Source: Brachynemurus nebulosus
Lineage: Eukaryota; Arthropoda; Insecta; Neuroptera; Myrmeleontidae
Direction: 5' to 3'
Length of the DNA: 64,000 nt
NCBI GenBank assembly: GCA_035578155.1
Contig: JAPWDM010000016.1
Coordinates: 830,001 to 894,000 of the forward strand
Below the pieces are notes generated by a model. The model saw only the letters and a list, made by a program, of their open reading frames with translations. It was not told where the DNA came from and made no database searches. The translations under genes and the position numbers were made by a program. This document shows positions 46,793-58,089 of the stretch, in pieces (position 1 is the stretch's first letter; every line of letters starts with the position of its first letter).

Positions 46793-47321
46793 TCTGTTAA
46801 ATAAGATCGTAGTCGAAATAATTTATATAAAAATTTATTTAAAAAAATTTTGAAATACATATATACGTTCCACTTGATGAGGACTACGACGCAATTAGTT
46901 TAATAAGGTGTCCAGTCACCACCGGCGTCGATAATCGCCCGTGGTGACGCTATTTTCGAGGCATACTTTTAGTTAAATTGACGAATTTCTTAGATTTCAA
47001 TTTTTTAGATTGAGAAGAATCTCGCGAGTTAACTGCTTTAAATGTATATATGCGTTTTCCTCGAAGTTTGTACTTGATATGTGACCTAATCGGATTGGTA
47101 TCGGGCGACTGTGACGGCCAGTCGAATGTAACGATGCCAGATTTGGCATTCGTGTCGCGTATTTGGCACCCATGGTTCTTCACTTGTTATTCTAACAAAA
47201 GATAAACAACTGAATCTTTCTTTAAAGTGTGTGGTAGACAAAGGTTCACTCTATCTGCTCACAAAATATTTAGAGAAAAACTTACTATTTGTGAGTATGG
47301 TCGACCACGATCTTACTTAAT

Positions 47322-47327
<6 letters not shown>
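46790..47327. mobile_element. Deleted Tc1-like transposon
   Basis: The ends CAGTCTGTTAAATAAGATCG and, inverted, TAGTCTATTAAGTAAGATCG continue into TRGTCGA, giving ~28-bp TIRs flanked by TA. Inside is a transposase 3' fragment. An extra TIR end (TAGTCTGTTAAGTAAGATA) lies at 47400-47418 beyond a (TA)n tract. Confidence 0.85.
46870..47183 (-). pseudogene. Tc1-like transposase C-terminal relic
   Basis: DWPSQSPDTNPI at about 47115 is the hallmark around the third catalytic residue of Tc1/mariner transposases (usually DWPxQSPDLNPIE). It is followed by helical sequence and SMPRK, matching the usual SMPRR near the C-terminus. The catalytic acidic residue after NPI is replaced (R in this copy) and the N-terminal two thirds are missing. 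Confidence 0.8.
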
Positions 47328-47405
<78 letters not shown>

Positions 47406-47413
47406 GTTAAGTA

Positions 47414-47468
<55 letters not shown>
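47328..47468. repeat. Two (TA)n tracts separated by a Tc1-like TIR end
   Basis: TA at 47328-47400 and 47417-47468 flank TAGTCTGTTAAGTAAGATA. Confidence 0.93.
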
Positions 47469-47471
<3 letters not shown>

Positions 47472-48059
47472 CATTGGGCGCTGTTATATTATATATATTA
47501 CATTGGGCTGCAAACACTAAAGTTGTCTTTAGTAAAAGTTGACATTATTTTTAAAGTTAACTTTAACGTAATGCATATTTATAGACGACATAGAGATACG
47601 TTTTAACTAAAGTATACTTTAAATTTATTATATGGTATAAAAGTAGGTCAAATATAAATTTCCCCTGCATCTTCTATAGTGATGTCAGTTGTTTGTTTGT
47701 AAATTATTGATTATTATATTTTTAATTAAGGTTTATTATCTTCTAACGGAAAATATTTAAAGAAATATGGAAATTCAAGAAAATTTGTGGAGAATAATAT
47801 ATTTAAATAATAAATTATTGTTATATTGTTAATTTTTATCACAATTTAGTATTATAAATGACGAAGGCTACTAAAACAGGCCCACTGTGTTCGCATAGTC
47901 TAACTAAAGACTAGTTAAAATTCAGTGTCGGAGTTGTCCTGGGACATACCTAGTATCCTCAAATACGAGAGATCCCAGATATCTTAAAATTAGTTCATAC
48001 ATATCTCCAGACATTGAACGTCACAGACATATCGTGGCAGACATAACAACAGATTCAAA

Positions 48060-49260
48060 AAGACATGGGTAATGTGAATAAAAATAAGTAATTACTTTTA
48101 CTTACTATTTTTTAAGTATTTACTTATAAATAGGAAAATAAAATTTGAGTATTTTGTTTACTTTTTACTTTTTCAGTATTTACTTTTGTTGATAAGTATT
48201 TACTGAGTACTATACGCAAATACTGATCCATGTAAGTAATTACTGAAAAGTGTGTGAATAAAAGACAGCATTTACTTATAAGGAAATACTGCATGATTTT
48301 CAAGGGACTGGACTAACCTGAAATTTTATACTTATAATTTTTTTTTATTAGATATTGGTATTTTTATGCCGTACCTTTTCTTATAAGTAAAAAAATACAA
48401 ATAGTTAAGTACAAAAAATATAATTTTTTGTTTAAAATACATTTATGGACGGTGCAATAGATGTATTTAGAACGACAACCACCTATCCTAAATATTATAA
48501 CCTTTAACTTTTTAATACTCATTAAAAAGGATGAAGGAAAAAGCAAGTTTCGTCTATATAAGTTACTTAAGTTTCGTCTATATAATTATTATATTAATCC
48601 TGCTGAATATAAAACTGAGTGCTTTTCAACATTTTCTTAAATCCAGTTCTTTACAGTCCTTAAAAAATGTTTTAGAAAATACTGCGTGTATTGATCTTGA
48701 ACTTGCGGAGTTTTCAGTCTGCAGCCCATATTCAGTTTAGCTGGAATTTCAAATCAAATATATACCTATTCGAATTTCTATCAAATACCTATTCGAATTT
48801 TTCGAGTATTCAAATTTGTTTGAAATATATTATATTATAAGGTGAATTCTGCAAAAAATTCAAATAATACGACAAAATTTTCAACTATTTGAGAAATATC
48901 TAAAAAACTTGGAATTATTCTAAAAAAAAATTCAATTCAAATAATAAAATTAAATTCGAATATTAATTAATTCGAACAATATTCAAATTCAAATTTGGAA
49001 AATTCAATCCACTTATGTTATAAATTAGTCTTAATAATATACGTAAAGTGGTATTTACTTAAATTTAAGTAAATGAAATACTTATACTGCAAGTACACAT
49101 GTGCAAATACTGATAATCTTAAGTACCTATTTACTTATAAGGTATAGTGCAACATTATTCTCATAATTTTAAGTAAATACTTTCCTTAACCAGTATTTAC
49201 TTTACTGAACTAGTATTTACTTTTAAGTAATTTATTATAGTATTAACTTTTAAGTAATTT
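48060..49260. mobile_element. MITE-like region with AAGTAnnTACTT motif arrays
   Basis: Short self-complementary words (AAGTAATTACTT, AAGTATTTACTT, AGTAAATACTT) crowd 48080-48300 and again 49035-49260, while the centre (48735-49005) is rich in ATTCGAA/TTCGAAT. The symmetrical arrangement suggests a non-autonomous element with subterminal repeat arrays. No TIR or coding gene defined. Confidence 0.45.
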
Positions 49261-49923
49261 ATTATTATCTATTATTCGCTGCTTGATTAACTGAAGTTTA
49301 TATCGTTATTAAATTAGCGTAATCATATTTATCAAAACCTATAAGCACTTGTATAAACACTCTCAAGTCAAATTGGTGTAGTTACGTCATTTATACCGTT
49401 GCTAAATCTTACAGCAATTCAAACTTGGCTACAGTATAAATGCATCCAATGTCTTGCAAAAATAAAGAACATAAAACCAAGATTCATCTTCTAGGTCTCA
49501 TTTCCTGAATAGATGATTCTCTTCCCATCATGTGATGAGAAGATACCTTTTTAGAACATTATATTCGGTTAGTAATCCTATTAGAATACTTAATTGTGCC
49601 GTGCTAAGTATATAGTAAGCAGGGTACAGTTAAACTCTTTTAATAGATAGTTTTTTAATGCACAAAAGCAATAGATAGTTTTTCAGAGCACAAAACTGTA
49701 AGCTCTTGAGCTTGTCTAGACGCTCTACATATTTTTCAATGGTGAATGCTGGATGATATATCGTTACATTAAACCATTAACACTATCCAGTCCGCGCACT
49801 AAATTTCGTATTTTCCATTTCAAAAGTATTTTTCCGAAAATTATACAGGTACTTTTTTACGGCGGAAATTTTGTGTCCCATTAATAATATTTAAAGATGA
49901 TTTTACTTTTTTGGGTTGAAGAA

Positions 49924-50963
49924 TAATTTTCTTTTTCGTTTTGACCGCTACCCAAAGTGATGAGGATTACAGGATTTGAGTAAAATTAAAATTTTCCAAC
50001 AAATTCCGTAAAAAAATTTATTTAGTTCGTTCAATATATTTCGGCACAGTTGGCGCTACTTTCAAGAACTACATCTACAATATAAAAACAACATCTTAAC
50101 AATTTTAAAAGTAAGAAAAATTTTTTTATAAAAATATTTCTAGAAATAATGTCAGCCTATTATTAATTACAATTTTGTCCGCTTTTCAGGAGAGGCTACC
50201 TTCCAAGTGGGTTTAATCTAAATAAGATAAAATTTACAGTCCAGAAGAATCAATAATCAACTAGTAGAATTAAAATTTAGTTAATGCTTTTTAATTTAAT
50301 TGGAATGCTACTTTTATAATATTAGAAAACAATGAATTTTGTTTATGTGGAAAATTATTGAGTTTGTAGAATTAATGTTTATTTGTAATTTAAAATGAGA
50401 CCGATGTACAACATAGAATCTTAATTAGAATGCTACTTTTACATTGTCAGAAATAATAAATTAAGTTTATATAGAATTAATGTTTATTTGTAATTTGAAA
50501 CAAGACAGACCAAACAATAAAATAAGACAGATGTGCAATAAATAATCTAAAAGATTAATTAATTATAAATATATAGTACTCGCCATGCAAAAATCAATTT
50601 TTCGCATTAATAAAAAGTATTAGAAAATTATATATTAAAATATATAATTTTTGTCAATTTACATTTCCACTAGAAACATGTCAATAATTAAATAAAATTT
50701 AAGAAACTAATTATATAATTTAATTGTTGAAAACTATTCACAACATTAGAACCACGATTCATTTTGTTGATATTGTCTTGGAACTATTCAAGACCTTTGT
50801 TTAAAATCAAATGATATTGATTGAGTAACTATTGTTTGTACTGAATGAACATCTAACGAACTAAATAAATTTTTTTATGGAATTTGTTGGAAAATTTTAA
50901 TTTTACTCAAATCCTGTAATCCTCATCACTTTGGGTAGCGGTCAAAACGAAAAAGAAAATAAT
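49924..50963. mobile_element. Palindromic element, ~108-bp arms
   Basis: Left arm 49924-50031 (CTTTTTCGTTTTGACCGCTA, CCCAAAGTGATGAGGATTAC, GTTGGAAAATTTTAATTTTAC read inverted) and right arm 50855-50963. The interior is AT-rich with no gene. A covarying hairpin motif begins at the inner edge of the left arm (50029-50069). Partly similar text recurs at the window end (63790-63960). Confidence 0.8.
50029..50069 (-). ncRNA. 41-nt two-stem RNA-like motif, copy A
   Basis: Minus strand: outer stem GTTC/GAAC, inner stem GCGC/GTGC around CAACT, then CCGAAATATAT. It aligns without gaps to 63882-63922, with compensatory changes. The layout (stem, purine-rich core, stem, CGAAA) is like a degenerate hammerhead of Penelope-type elements. 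Function unproven. Confidence 0.4.
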
Positions 50964-51409
50964 ATTTAAATCTTAGTCGATTCTTTGATCAATGTCTATA
51001 GTTATCCACCCTTTTTCCAAATGTTTTATTTCTGAAATACATATATTTTTGTTTAATAACTTTTTTTTAATGCAAAATTATTAGGAATGAATTTAATTTT
51101 ATAATAGTTAAAATGCAGCTGTTAAATTAAAATAGACTTAAAATTGACAAAACCCTATTTTATTTTATAATTAAAGTAGACATTAACTGTTAAAGCCGAC
51201 TATAAGTAGTTTATGAATAACAATACCCCTATCGCAGCATCCTGCATAACATAGCGAATTTCCGTTTAAAAAAATTAGTTTTTCTCGGAAACTAGTTGAT
51301 GTAGAAAAATAATTTAAGGACCTTTTTTGTGTGATTTTTCCCCTGGTTTGAATGGTGTAAAAAAATGTCGCAAAAATTTTTGAATAAAGGGAAATTTTGG
51401 CAAAAAACT

Positions 51410-51577
51410 AATATTTTTCACGAAAATTGCCAAAAAAATCATGTTCCGGGCATCGGACCTGCCTGGTTAACGAACTCGTCCAACGGTTTGGGACTTCGTA
51501 AAAATTCGTAAAAATTTCGTAAAAATAGGACACTTCGTTCGAGAGTTATCGTGTGGACACACACACACACACACACA
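51410..51577 (+). repeat. Foldback-family core ending in (AC)n
   Basis: GGGCATCGGACCTGCCTGGT, ACGAACTCGTCCAACGG and ACTTCGTTCGAGAGTTATCG match the arm of 1849-2638, followed by GTGTGGACACACACACAC. Here the microsatellite at the end is (AC)n rather than (TA)n. Confidence 0.8.
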
Positions 51578-51580
51578 TAT

Positions 51581-51836
51581 CGCTGCTCTAGTATTGGTCT
51601 GTTCTATATCCACTTTTTCTACTTTTGAGATATTGCGATTTGAAAGTTTAAAAATTCATATCTTAATTATTTTACATTTTATTACCAAACAGAAAATAAT
51701 ATTTTACTTGTAAATAAGTTAGTTGTCATACAATACAATTTCATAGAAATCTGATCACGAATTTCGGAGTAAAATAATAATTAATATTCTCATGATTGCA
51801 AAAATTGAACTATAGATCCATATTCCCTTAGTATTA
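51581..51836 (-). repeat. Left arm of a palindrome now containing the LINE
   Basis: CGCTGCTCTAGTATTGGTCT and TTCTATATCCACTTTTTCTA, read inverted, resemble 57770-57806 (AAGTGGAGATAGAACAAATC, AATATAGAGCAGCG). The LINE lies between the two. Confidence 0.55.
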
Positions 51837-51906
51837 ATAATAATAATAATAATATTTATTTGCATCGACCAATACAGGTATACAAAAGGTTTACATTTGC
51901 TATTAA

Positions 51907-53673
51907 TTACATCAAATCACTTATATCATAAGGTGCCATTTCGATTAAATACTTCCTTAATGCCCTTTTAAATTGTTGCGTGTTTTTACTTGTGATCCAT
52001 TCGGGTAGTTTGTTATACAGCTTCTGCCCAGTATAAACAGGCGTTTTTTCATAAAAGCTTGTTCTATGTGTATAGTCAAAATTTGACTTCACTCTTGTAT
52101 TGTACTCATATTTCTTGGTGCACGATTGATCAAAATATGAATTTTCTTTCATGTATGAAAGTAGTTCATATGCATATATAGCCCAAAATGTTAGAATTTT
52201 GTTGTCTTTGAATGCCGTTTTACAACTGTCTCTTGATGGTATTCTAAATATTATTCGAATAATTTTTTTCTGTATTATAAATACTCTGCTAGATTCCGTA
52301 CTTCTACCCCATGCTAATATGCCATATTTAATAGCTGAAAATACATGTGAGTAGTAAAACATTAACAGTTGAGATTGTTCGACATAGTTATTCAATATTC
52401 GCATTTGGTAGTGCAGCTGATTCAATTTTTTACACACATAATTCACATGATCGACAAATTTTAAATTGTGATCAATATGTATCCCAAGAAATTTGGTGAC
52501 TTTAGTCGCTTTTATTTGACTGCTTTTATCACTATATATAAAATCTGTATTGAGCACATTTCTTAATTTAAAATCTACTATATTAGTCTTATCTAAGTTT
52601 ACCATTAATTGATTATGTGAGCACCATTCACTGAAACGCTCTACTGTAAGCTTTGCTATATTTACAGCATCGTGCAGATCATCCCCTGTTATTACTATGG
52701 TGATGTCATCTGCATACATTATCAGTTTGCCAAATTCTAAATGTGCATAGAGATCATTAACAAAGCATATAAAGAGAAGTGGACCAAGTGTACTCCCTTG
52801 GGGTACTCCTATTTCCACCCCGGCTATGTCCGATTTCTCTCCATCGATCTCAACTATGATCTTCCTATCCGTTAAGTACGACTTAATTAACTTATAAGCA
52901 TTTCCCCTTAATCCCATAGCTTCCAATTTTGTCATGAGAAAGTCATGATTTACACTGTCGAAAGCCGCACTAAGATCAAAGAATAACCCCAGTACATACT
53001 TCCCATCATCAATTGCTTTTGAGAGATATTCATAAAATTCAAATATTGCACTTGTCGTAGATCTCTTCATTCTGAAACCGTGCTGTGCTTCATTTATCAT
53101 TTTATTGTTTTCTAGAAAAGTTATTAACCGGTTAGCGATAATTTTTTCATAAATTTTCGAAAATACAGAGAGCAAAGAAATTGGTCTGTAATTCTTTACG
53201 TTGTTTGTATCATCTTTCTTATATATTGGCTTTATTTTGGCTACTTTAAGTCGACTTGGAAAAATACTTGTTTCAAGCATGCTATTAATATGTTCGCATA
53301 GTATATTTGAAAATATATATGCATTTTGTTTTAATACTATGGCAGGAATTTCATCAATTCCTGTAGATTTCTTATTTGGCAAACTCATAATAATATTATA
53401 TACTTCCACTGGATCTGTAGGCATCAAATACACTGTTTTATGACATGCAACGTTTATCTTAGTACAATGTACTGATTTCTTATCTTTGAAATGTTCGTTA
53501 AGCTTCTCATATACTGAATTAGAAAAATATTCTAGGAATATTTTAAGTAATTCATGGTTAGCATTAACTACTTTACCATTATAATGCAGTACTAGTTCGT
53601 TGTTAGTTTTCTTTTTGTTACCTAATAGTTTATTTATTCCACTCCAGATATCCTTCGTGTTTATTAGACCCAA
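51907..53673 (-). CDS. LINE ORF2, reverse transcriptase part
   Basis: 588 codons open. RT motifs in order: YRPISLLSVFSKIYEKI, GFRMKRSTTSAI, GLFFDLSAAFDSVNH, GVPQGSTLGPLLF, the catalytic YADD (about residue 310-325), KTNIVDF and KFLGIHID. The C-terminus contains HRTSFYEKTPVYTG and a short LYNKLPEWI. It copies the LINE RNA at the nicked target (target-primed reverse transcription). It is out of phase with the endonuclease part: the reading frame breaks in a run of eight A at about 53727-53734 (plus-strand T8). One base less in that run would remove the break, so either this copy is dead by a single indel or the base count is an assembly error. Confidence 0.93.
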   Translation of the reverse strand: MGLINTKDIWSGINKLLGNKKKTNNELVLHYNGKVVNANHELLKIFLEYFSNSVYEKLNEHFKDKKSVHCTKINVACHKTVYLMPTDPVEVYNIIMSLPNKKSTGIDEIPAIVLKQNAYIFSNILCEHINSMLETSIFPSRLKVAKIKPIYKKDDTNNVKNYRPISLLSVFSKIYEKIIANRLITFLENNKMINEAQHGFRMKRSTTSAIFEFYEYLSKAIDDGKYVLGLFFDLSAAFDSVNHDFLMTKLEAMGLRGNAYKLIKSYLTDRKIIVEIDGEKSDIAGVEIGVPQGSTLGPLLFICFVNDLYAHLEFGKLIMYADDITIVITGDDLHDAVNIAKLTVERFSEWCSHNQLMVNLDKTNIVDFKLRNVLNTDFIYSDKSSQIKATKVTKFLGIHIDHNLKFVDHVNYVCKKLNQLHYQMRILNNYVEQSQLLMFYYSHVFSAIKYGILAWGRSTESSRVFIIQKKIIRIIFRIPSRDSCKTAFKDNKILTFWAIYAYELLSYMKENSYFDQSCTKKYEYNTRVKSNFDYTHRTSFYEKTPVYTGQKLYNKLPEWITSKNTQQFKRALRKYLIEMAPYDISDLM

Positions 53674-53722
53674 ATCTATGTTTTTAAAGACTGTCTGTTT
53701 TTTTGCTTGCTCTATATTTATT

Positions 53723-54871
53723 TTATGTTTTTTTTAATAAAATTTTGTATCTATTTTGCAATTCAGCACTATTATTTTTAATTTTATGTAGTTCTCTTAA
53801 GTAATTGCCTTCCTCAATTAAACTTTTTGTGACCCAGGACTTAATTTTCTTGTTATTTACTGTTTTTATTTCCATTGTATTGATGGGTATACACACATCA
53901 ATACAATGCTGAAAGTAGCTCCAGAAATAATTAAATTCCTTATTCACATTATTACTTGATATATTCGGCCAGTTAACTTTGCTAAGAGTAAATGCAAGAT
54001 AATTTAAATTCTCATCATTAATATTTCTTTGCTTTATTATTTTTAATTTTTCTTTATTAATTTCTTTTATATCTTTAGTAATAATTTGCCCCATATGATC
54101 TGATAACAGTGTATTTACTACCTCCAGATTAAGACAGTGATCCATTTTATTTACTATTGCGTAATCTATAGCAGTAGCTGTTGTTTTACAGATACGTGTC
54201 GGCTCATTTACAATATTATTACAATTGTGTGAATCTAAAATGTCAATAAACTTATTTCTATTTGTATTATCAATTAAATAATCTATATTCAAATCACCCA
54301 TAATCAGCACATTGTGTTTATCAGTTTTTAATTGTTTCAGCAAATTTTCAAATGCGTCTAAAAATGCTGTGAAATCACTATTTGGCGACCTATAAACTAC
54401 GCATATATACCATATTTCGTCATGTAATAACAATTTAACACCTGCACATTCAAATGTCTTGTCATTACACAATTTTGTAACATTAATACTGTTTACTTTA
54501 TTGTGAAATTTACTGCTAACCCATATTCCGACACCTCCATTACAATAATATTTTCTACAAAATTTTGCACATAAGCTAAAATTTTCAATTTTTACAAGTT
54601 CAATATTCAAATCACTACACCAATGTTCTGATAATAGCACAATATCAATGTTTTCCTTCTTTAATGTCATTTCTAGATTTGCTGTTTTGTTCCTTAAACT
54701 TTGTATATTCTGGTGCATTATTTTTAATTTTCCAAGGTCACCGTCTACATCTGAGACAGTGAAATTATTTGACTTGTGGTTCAGCTTCACTAGTTCTTGA
54801 AACTTCTCCGTTAGTCCCGGCTGTTGTCTTGTCAGATTGCATTTCAGGTTTTGATTTTGTATACAAATCAT
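53723..54871 (-). CDS. LINE ORF2, apurinic-endonuclease part
   Basis: 382 codons. APE-type endonuclease motifs: MHQNIQSLRNK (Asn), LLSEHWCS (Glu), VYRSPNSD, IMGDLNIDY (Asp-x-Asn), TAIDYAIV and LLSDHMGQ (Asp-His). It nicks the target DNA to prime reverse transcription. The frame overlaps ORF1 by about 107 bp in another phase and ends in the poly(A) run that separates it from the RT part. Confidence 0.93.
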   Translation of the reverse strand: MICIQNQNLKCNLTRQQPGLTEKFQELVKLNHKSNNFTVSDVDGDLGKLKIMHQNIQSLRNKTANLEMTLKKENIDIVLLSEHWCSDLNIELVKIENFSLCAKFCRKYYCNGGVGIWVSSKFHNKVNSINVTKLCNDKTFECAGVKLLLHDEIWYICVVYRSPNSDFTAFLDAFENLLKQLKTDKHNVLIMGDLNIDYLIDNTNRNKFIDILDSHNCNNIVNEPTRICKTTATAIDYAIVNKMDHCLNLEVVNTLLSDHMGQIITKDIKEINKEKLKIIKQRNINDENLNYLAFTLSKVNWPNISSNNVNKEFNYFWSYFQHCIDVCIPINTMEIKTVNNKKIKSWVTKSLIEEGNYLRELHKIKNNSAELQNRYKILLKKT

Positions 54872-55970
54872 TTTCGTCGCCTTTGTTGAATCGAAAAAGT
54901 TTGAATCGCCTAACTACAGTTCCTTCTGGCCAGAATTCCGGACTATACAACTTTTCTTGATATTTTGAGTTCACTCCAACTTTAAACGCAGCATTTTTAC
55001 CAATTGTCTGAAGCTTTTCACATATGATTTCTTCATTTGAATTGCATCTTCTTCTTATATAATTTATTACTATATCTTCGTTAACTGTAGATTTCATTCT
55101 ACCTATGTATAACCATGTTCGCCTTTGGACGGGTTCAAAACCAAGGTCAGCTTCAGGTTGCGCTACCCCAATAACTACATTTTCCTTCCTTTGCCTTTTT
55201 TTATTTTTGACAATCTTAAATTCTTCATTAGTACTCTCTTGATTTTCTTTTCTACGTACATCTGGCACATTTTCTTTTGTAATTTGTTCTTTCCTTTTGG
55301 CGCCTGCCATTGACGTTACTTGGCTGTATGTGGGTTTATTTATCTTCTCAACGGTTGTTACGTTTACTTTTTCAGTTGATGTATTGGAATTGTCTGCATT
55401 GTTGGCAATGTTTGCACATTTGTCATTATTTGCACTGTTCGCAGGATTAGCAATATTCTGGGTAATAAACATTTTCTGATTACCTTTAAGTCTTTGTATT
55501 TCTATTTCTTTTCCTTCTAGTTTTTCACTTATAAGTTTCATTTTGTCATCCATTTCTTGGAGTAGCTTTTTTAACAACATATTTTCATTACTTAAAAATT
55601 CATTTTTCTGCTTTAGTAGCTCCATCCTTATATTCTCGATTTCCTTCTTTTCTTCCTGTTGCTTATTTACTTCTACTTCTATAAGCTTCGTAACCTCTCT
55701 ACTAGGCCCAGCAGAGTTGCTAGAAGCAGGAACTGGTGATGAAATTTTCACATCAATTTTTGAAGTTATGTTGCATTTAGGACAGGTCCACACTTTTGTT
55801 AATTTGTCATCTATTAATTTCCGAAAACTTTCAATATCAATTTTTAAGCATTCAATATGATAGCTTAGATTGCACTCTGAACAACTAATTACATCACTAT
55901 ATTTTCTATCAATCGTATTTTGACATTTAGCACACGTCAAACCACGTCCACCTGCCATGACGGCAGACAC
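54765..55970 (-). CDS. LINE ORF1 with N-terminal PHD finger
   Basis: 401 codons. Residues about 12-64 form a PHD finger (CAKC, CSEC, H-x2-C, CPKC). Residues about 95-165 are a coiled coil rich in Lys/Glu/Leu with LLKQKNEFLSNENMLLKKLL. The part after about residue 280 (RRTWLYIGRMKSTVNEDIVI onward) looks like the RNA-binding domain usual in ORF1 proteins. It likely coats the LINE RNA. Intact as read. Confidence 0.9.
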   Translation of the reverse strand: MSAVMAGGRGLTCAKCQNTIDRKYSDVISCSECNLSYHIECLKIDIESFRKLIDDKLTKVWTCPKCNITSKIDVKISSPVPASSNSAGPSREVTKLIEVEVNKQQEEKKEIENIRMELLKQKNEFLSNENMLLKKLLQEMDDKMKLISEKLEGKEIEIQRLKGNQKMFITQNIANPANSANNDKCANIANNADNSNTSTEKVNVTTVEKINKPTYSQVTSMAGAKRKEQITKENVPDVRRKENQESTNEEFKIVKNKKRQRKENVVIGVAQPEADLGFEPVQRRTWLYIGRMKSTVNEDIVINYIRRRCNSNEEIICEKLQTIGKNAAFKVGVNSKYQEKLYSPEFWPEGTVVRRFKLFRFNKGDENDLYTKSKPEMQSDKTTAGTNGEVSRTSEAEPQVK

Positions 55971-56050
55971 TATTGTTTTATACTTTCAGTTTATAATTCT
56001 TGGTTTGTACTATAAGCGTGGATATAGAACAAAACAAGATTATTTTTTCC

Positions 56051-57700
56051 GTCTGTTATATATAGGAATGGGAAAATAATAATACATACAATGACTTTAG
56101 CTTAAAAAAATTTATTCTGTGTTTGATTTAAGGTAGTTGGTCGATAAAATGATTTTTTAAAGGATTTTAACGAAACTTTTCTAGATATTTATTTAATTCA
56201 ATACCAATAATATGAGCCCTTACCGAAAAAAAATTTACCACCCCAATTTTGATAAAAACGATTTCAAAGTATTGTAATTTTAACACGGGCTCTTATGGGG
56301 AAACTCTATTTTTTTTTTCTTTTGATTAATATGAAAACGGTCAAAGGAATTTGATAAAAATTTAAGATATTATAAAATACAAAGTTACAAACCATATTTA
56401 ATAAGAAATAAAAATTATTCACCACGCCGTTTTTAAATATAATTTATAAACATCATTTTACAACGTTTTTACAACGCTTTTTCAATAATGTTTTTATATT
56501 GCTACAACATAAGTGCGCGGAAATTAAAAAACAAACAAGTGGTATACAAATATAATCACTGAAGAATATTAATACATTATTAAATTTTGATAAAAGAAGA
56601 TTTTTATTTTGAGATATACTCTTGTACCTGACTATCTCAGAGCAACTACGTTAACAAAATTTAAAGATAATTAACACGAACTTATTTTCTATGTGTGGAA
56701 GTAAATTGAAACATAGGCAAGAACTTTTTGGGAAATATCGTGTTAAGAATTGTTAAAAATTAATTCTAGAAACCGATTACGATTTTAATGTGACGTTTTT
56801 AGAAAGATGTTCAAAAAAACGAGTTTCTACTGGTAGCATATAGTTGAACATTGATTTATCTCTAATTGTCTCTAGAATCTAGATACCTCTGACTTCGTTT
56901 CAATTTCAGTTAGTTTTTCAAGAAATAAAGAAGTAAAGTTATCATTTAATAGATTCGGTCGTCCGAATTTGGATAGGAATACGGTTTTTTCGTTTATATT
57001 CATCATTTAAGCGTATATAAGCATTGGTTTATCTCGTTTTATACATATTAAAGTTTAATTATCGAAAACTTCATATAATCAAAATTTTTATACAAATTTG
57101 CAATCTTATCAAAATAAAAAAAACCCTTAGATGTTAATTGGATAATTTCAATTTTTTGTTTTGATCTTTTATTAAATTAATTTTTCTGAATAAACTTAGA
57201 TTTCTAAATAAATTAAGATTTTTAGGTAAATTAACTGTTTAATTTTACATGTAAAATTTAAAATATAATTAATATATTGAACTTTGCTATGACAACTATG
57301 AATTTATGAGAATTTGTTTTTAATTTATGGATGACTTTCCATAAACATTTTTAATGACTTCATCATTACTTTATACACAAGTTTTAACACAATAGAAGAT
57401 TGCATTGTAAGAAATTATAATACAGTAAATAACGTAAGTTCTAATGGCTTGCAACCATTACAATATCTTAATGAAAAAATAAAACATATCTACATTATTC
57501 ATGCAATTTAAGAGACCTTGTTATGGGATATGGAACACACCAATACTAAAATTTTTTAAAATCTAAAATTTGAGTATAGTTTTGTTTTATGTGCCACAAA
57601 AAATGTGAGTTAGTACAATCCAATAATAAATTTTTGTGAAATCGGTGGAGATAGTACAAAATAATACTAGAAAAAACATATTTATAAACGTAATATTGGC
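56051..57700. other. AT-rich intergenic DNA
   Basis: No gene, array or structured repeat recognised. Confidence 0.5.
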
Positions 57701-57769
57701 ATTTTGAAACTAGAAAATGGTAGAGAAAAAATTGCTGAGTTCAAAAATGTATCAAACTCAATTTTTTTG

Positions 57770-57962
<193 letters not shown>

Positions 57963-58088
57963 TATTAGCGAATGTTATTTTCGGTTTCTAGGGACCTCAA
58001 AATAAATTTCTGCCATGGTCCCGGGCTCAGGTCGCGTTATGACAGTGGCTGTAATAGCTGAATTCCATTTTGTAAATTCGCTAAAAAT
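57963..58088 (-). repeat. Copy of the TATCATTTTCG / CCCGGG dispersed family
   Basis: TTATTTTCGGTTTCTAGGGA, CCATGGTCCCGGGCTCAGGT, AAATTCGCTAAAAAT; again abutting (TA)n at the same edge. Confidence 0.8.
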
Positions 58089-58089
58089 C

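Larger units (their letters stand above)
51837..56050 (-). mobile_element. Nearly full-length LINE (CR1/Jockey group)
   Basis: Minus strand: 5' region about 55971-56050, ORF1 (55970-54765), ORF2 endonuclease part (54871-53723) and RT part (53673-51907), short 3' UTR and an (ATT)n tail (plus strand AATAATAAT at about 51837-51853). ORF1 with a PHD finger and ORF2 with an APE endonuclease and RT fit the CR1/Jockey group. Clade not resolved. The exact 5' end and target duplication could not be fixed. Confidence 0.88.

Noticed and set aside
54769..55860. Open frames antisense to LINE ORF1 and ORF2, and antisense to pol at 8965-9222
   Set aside because: They are shadows of real coding frames on the other strand.
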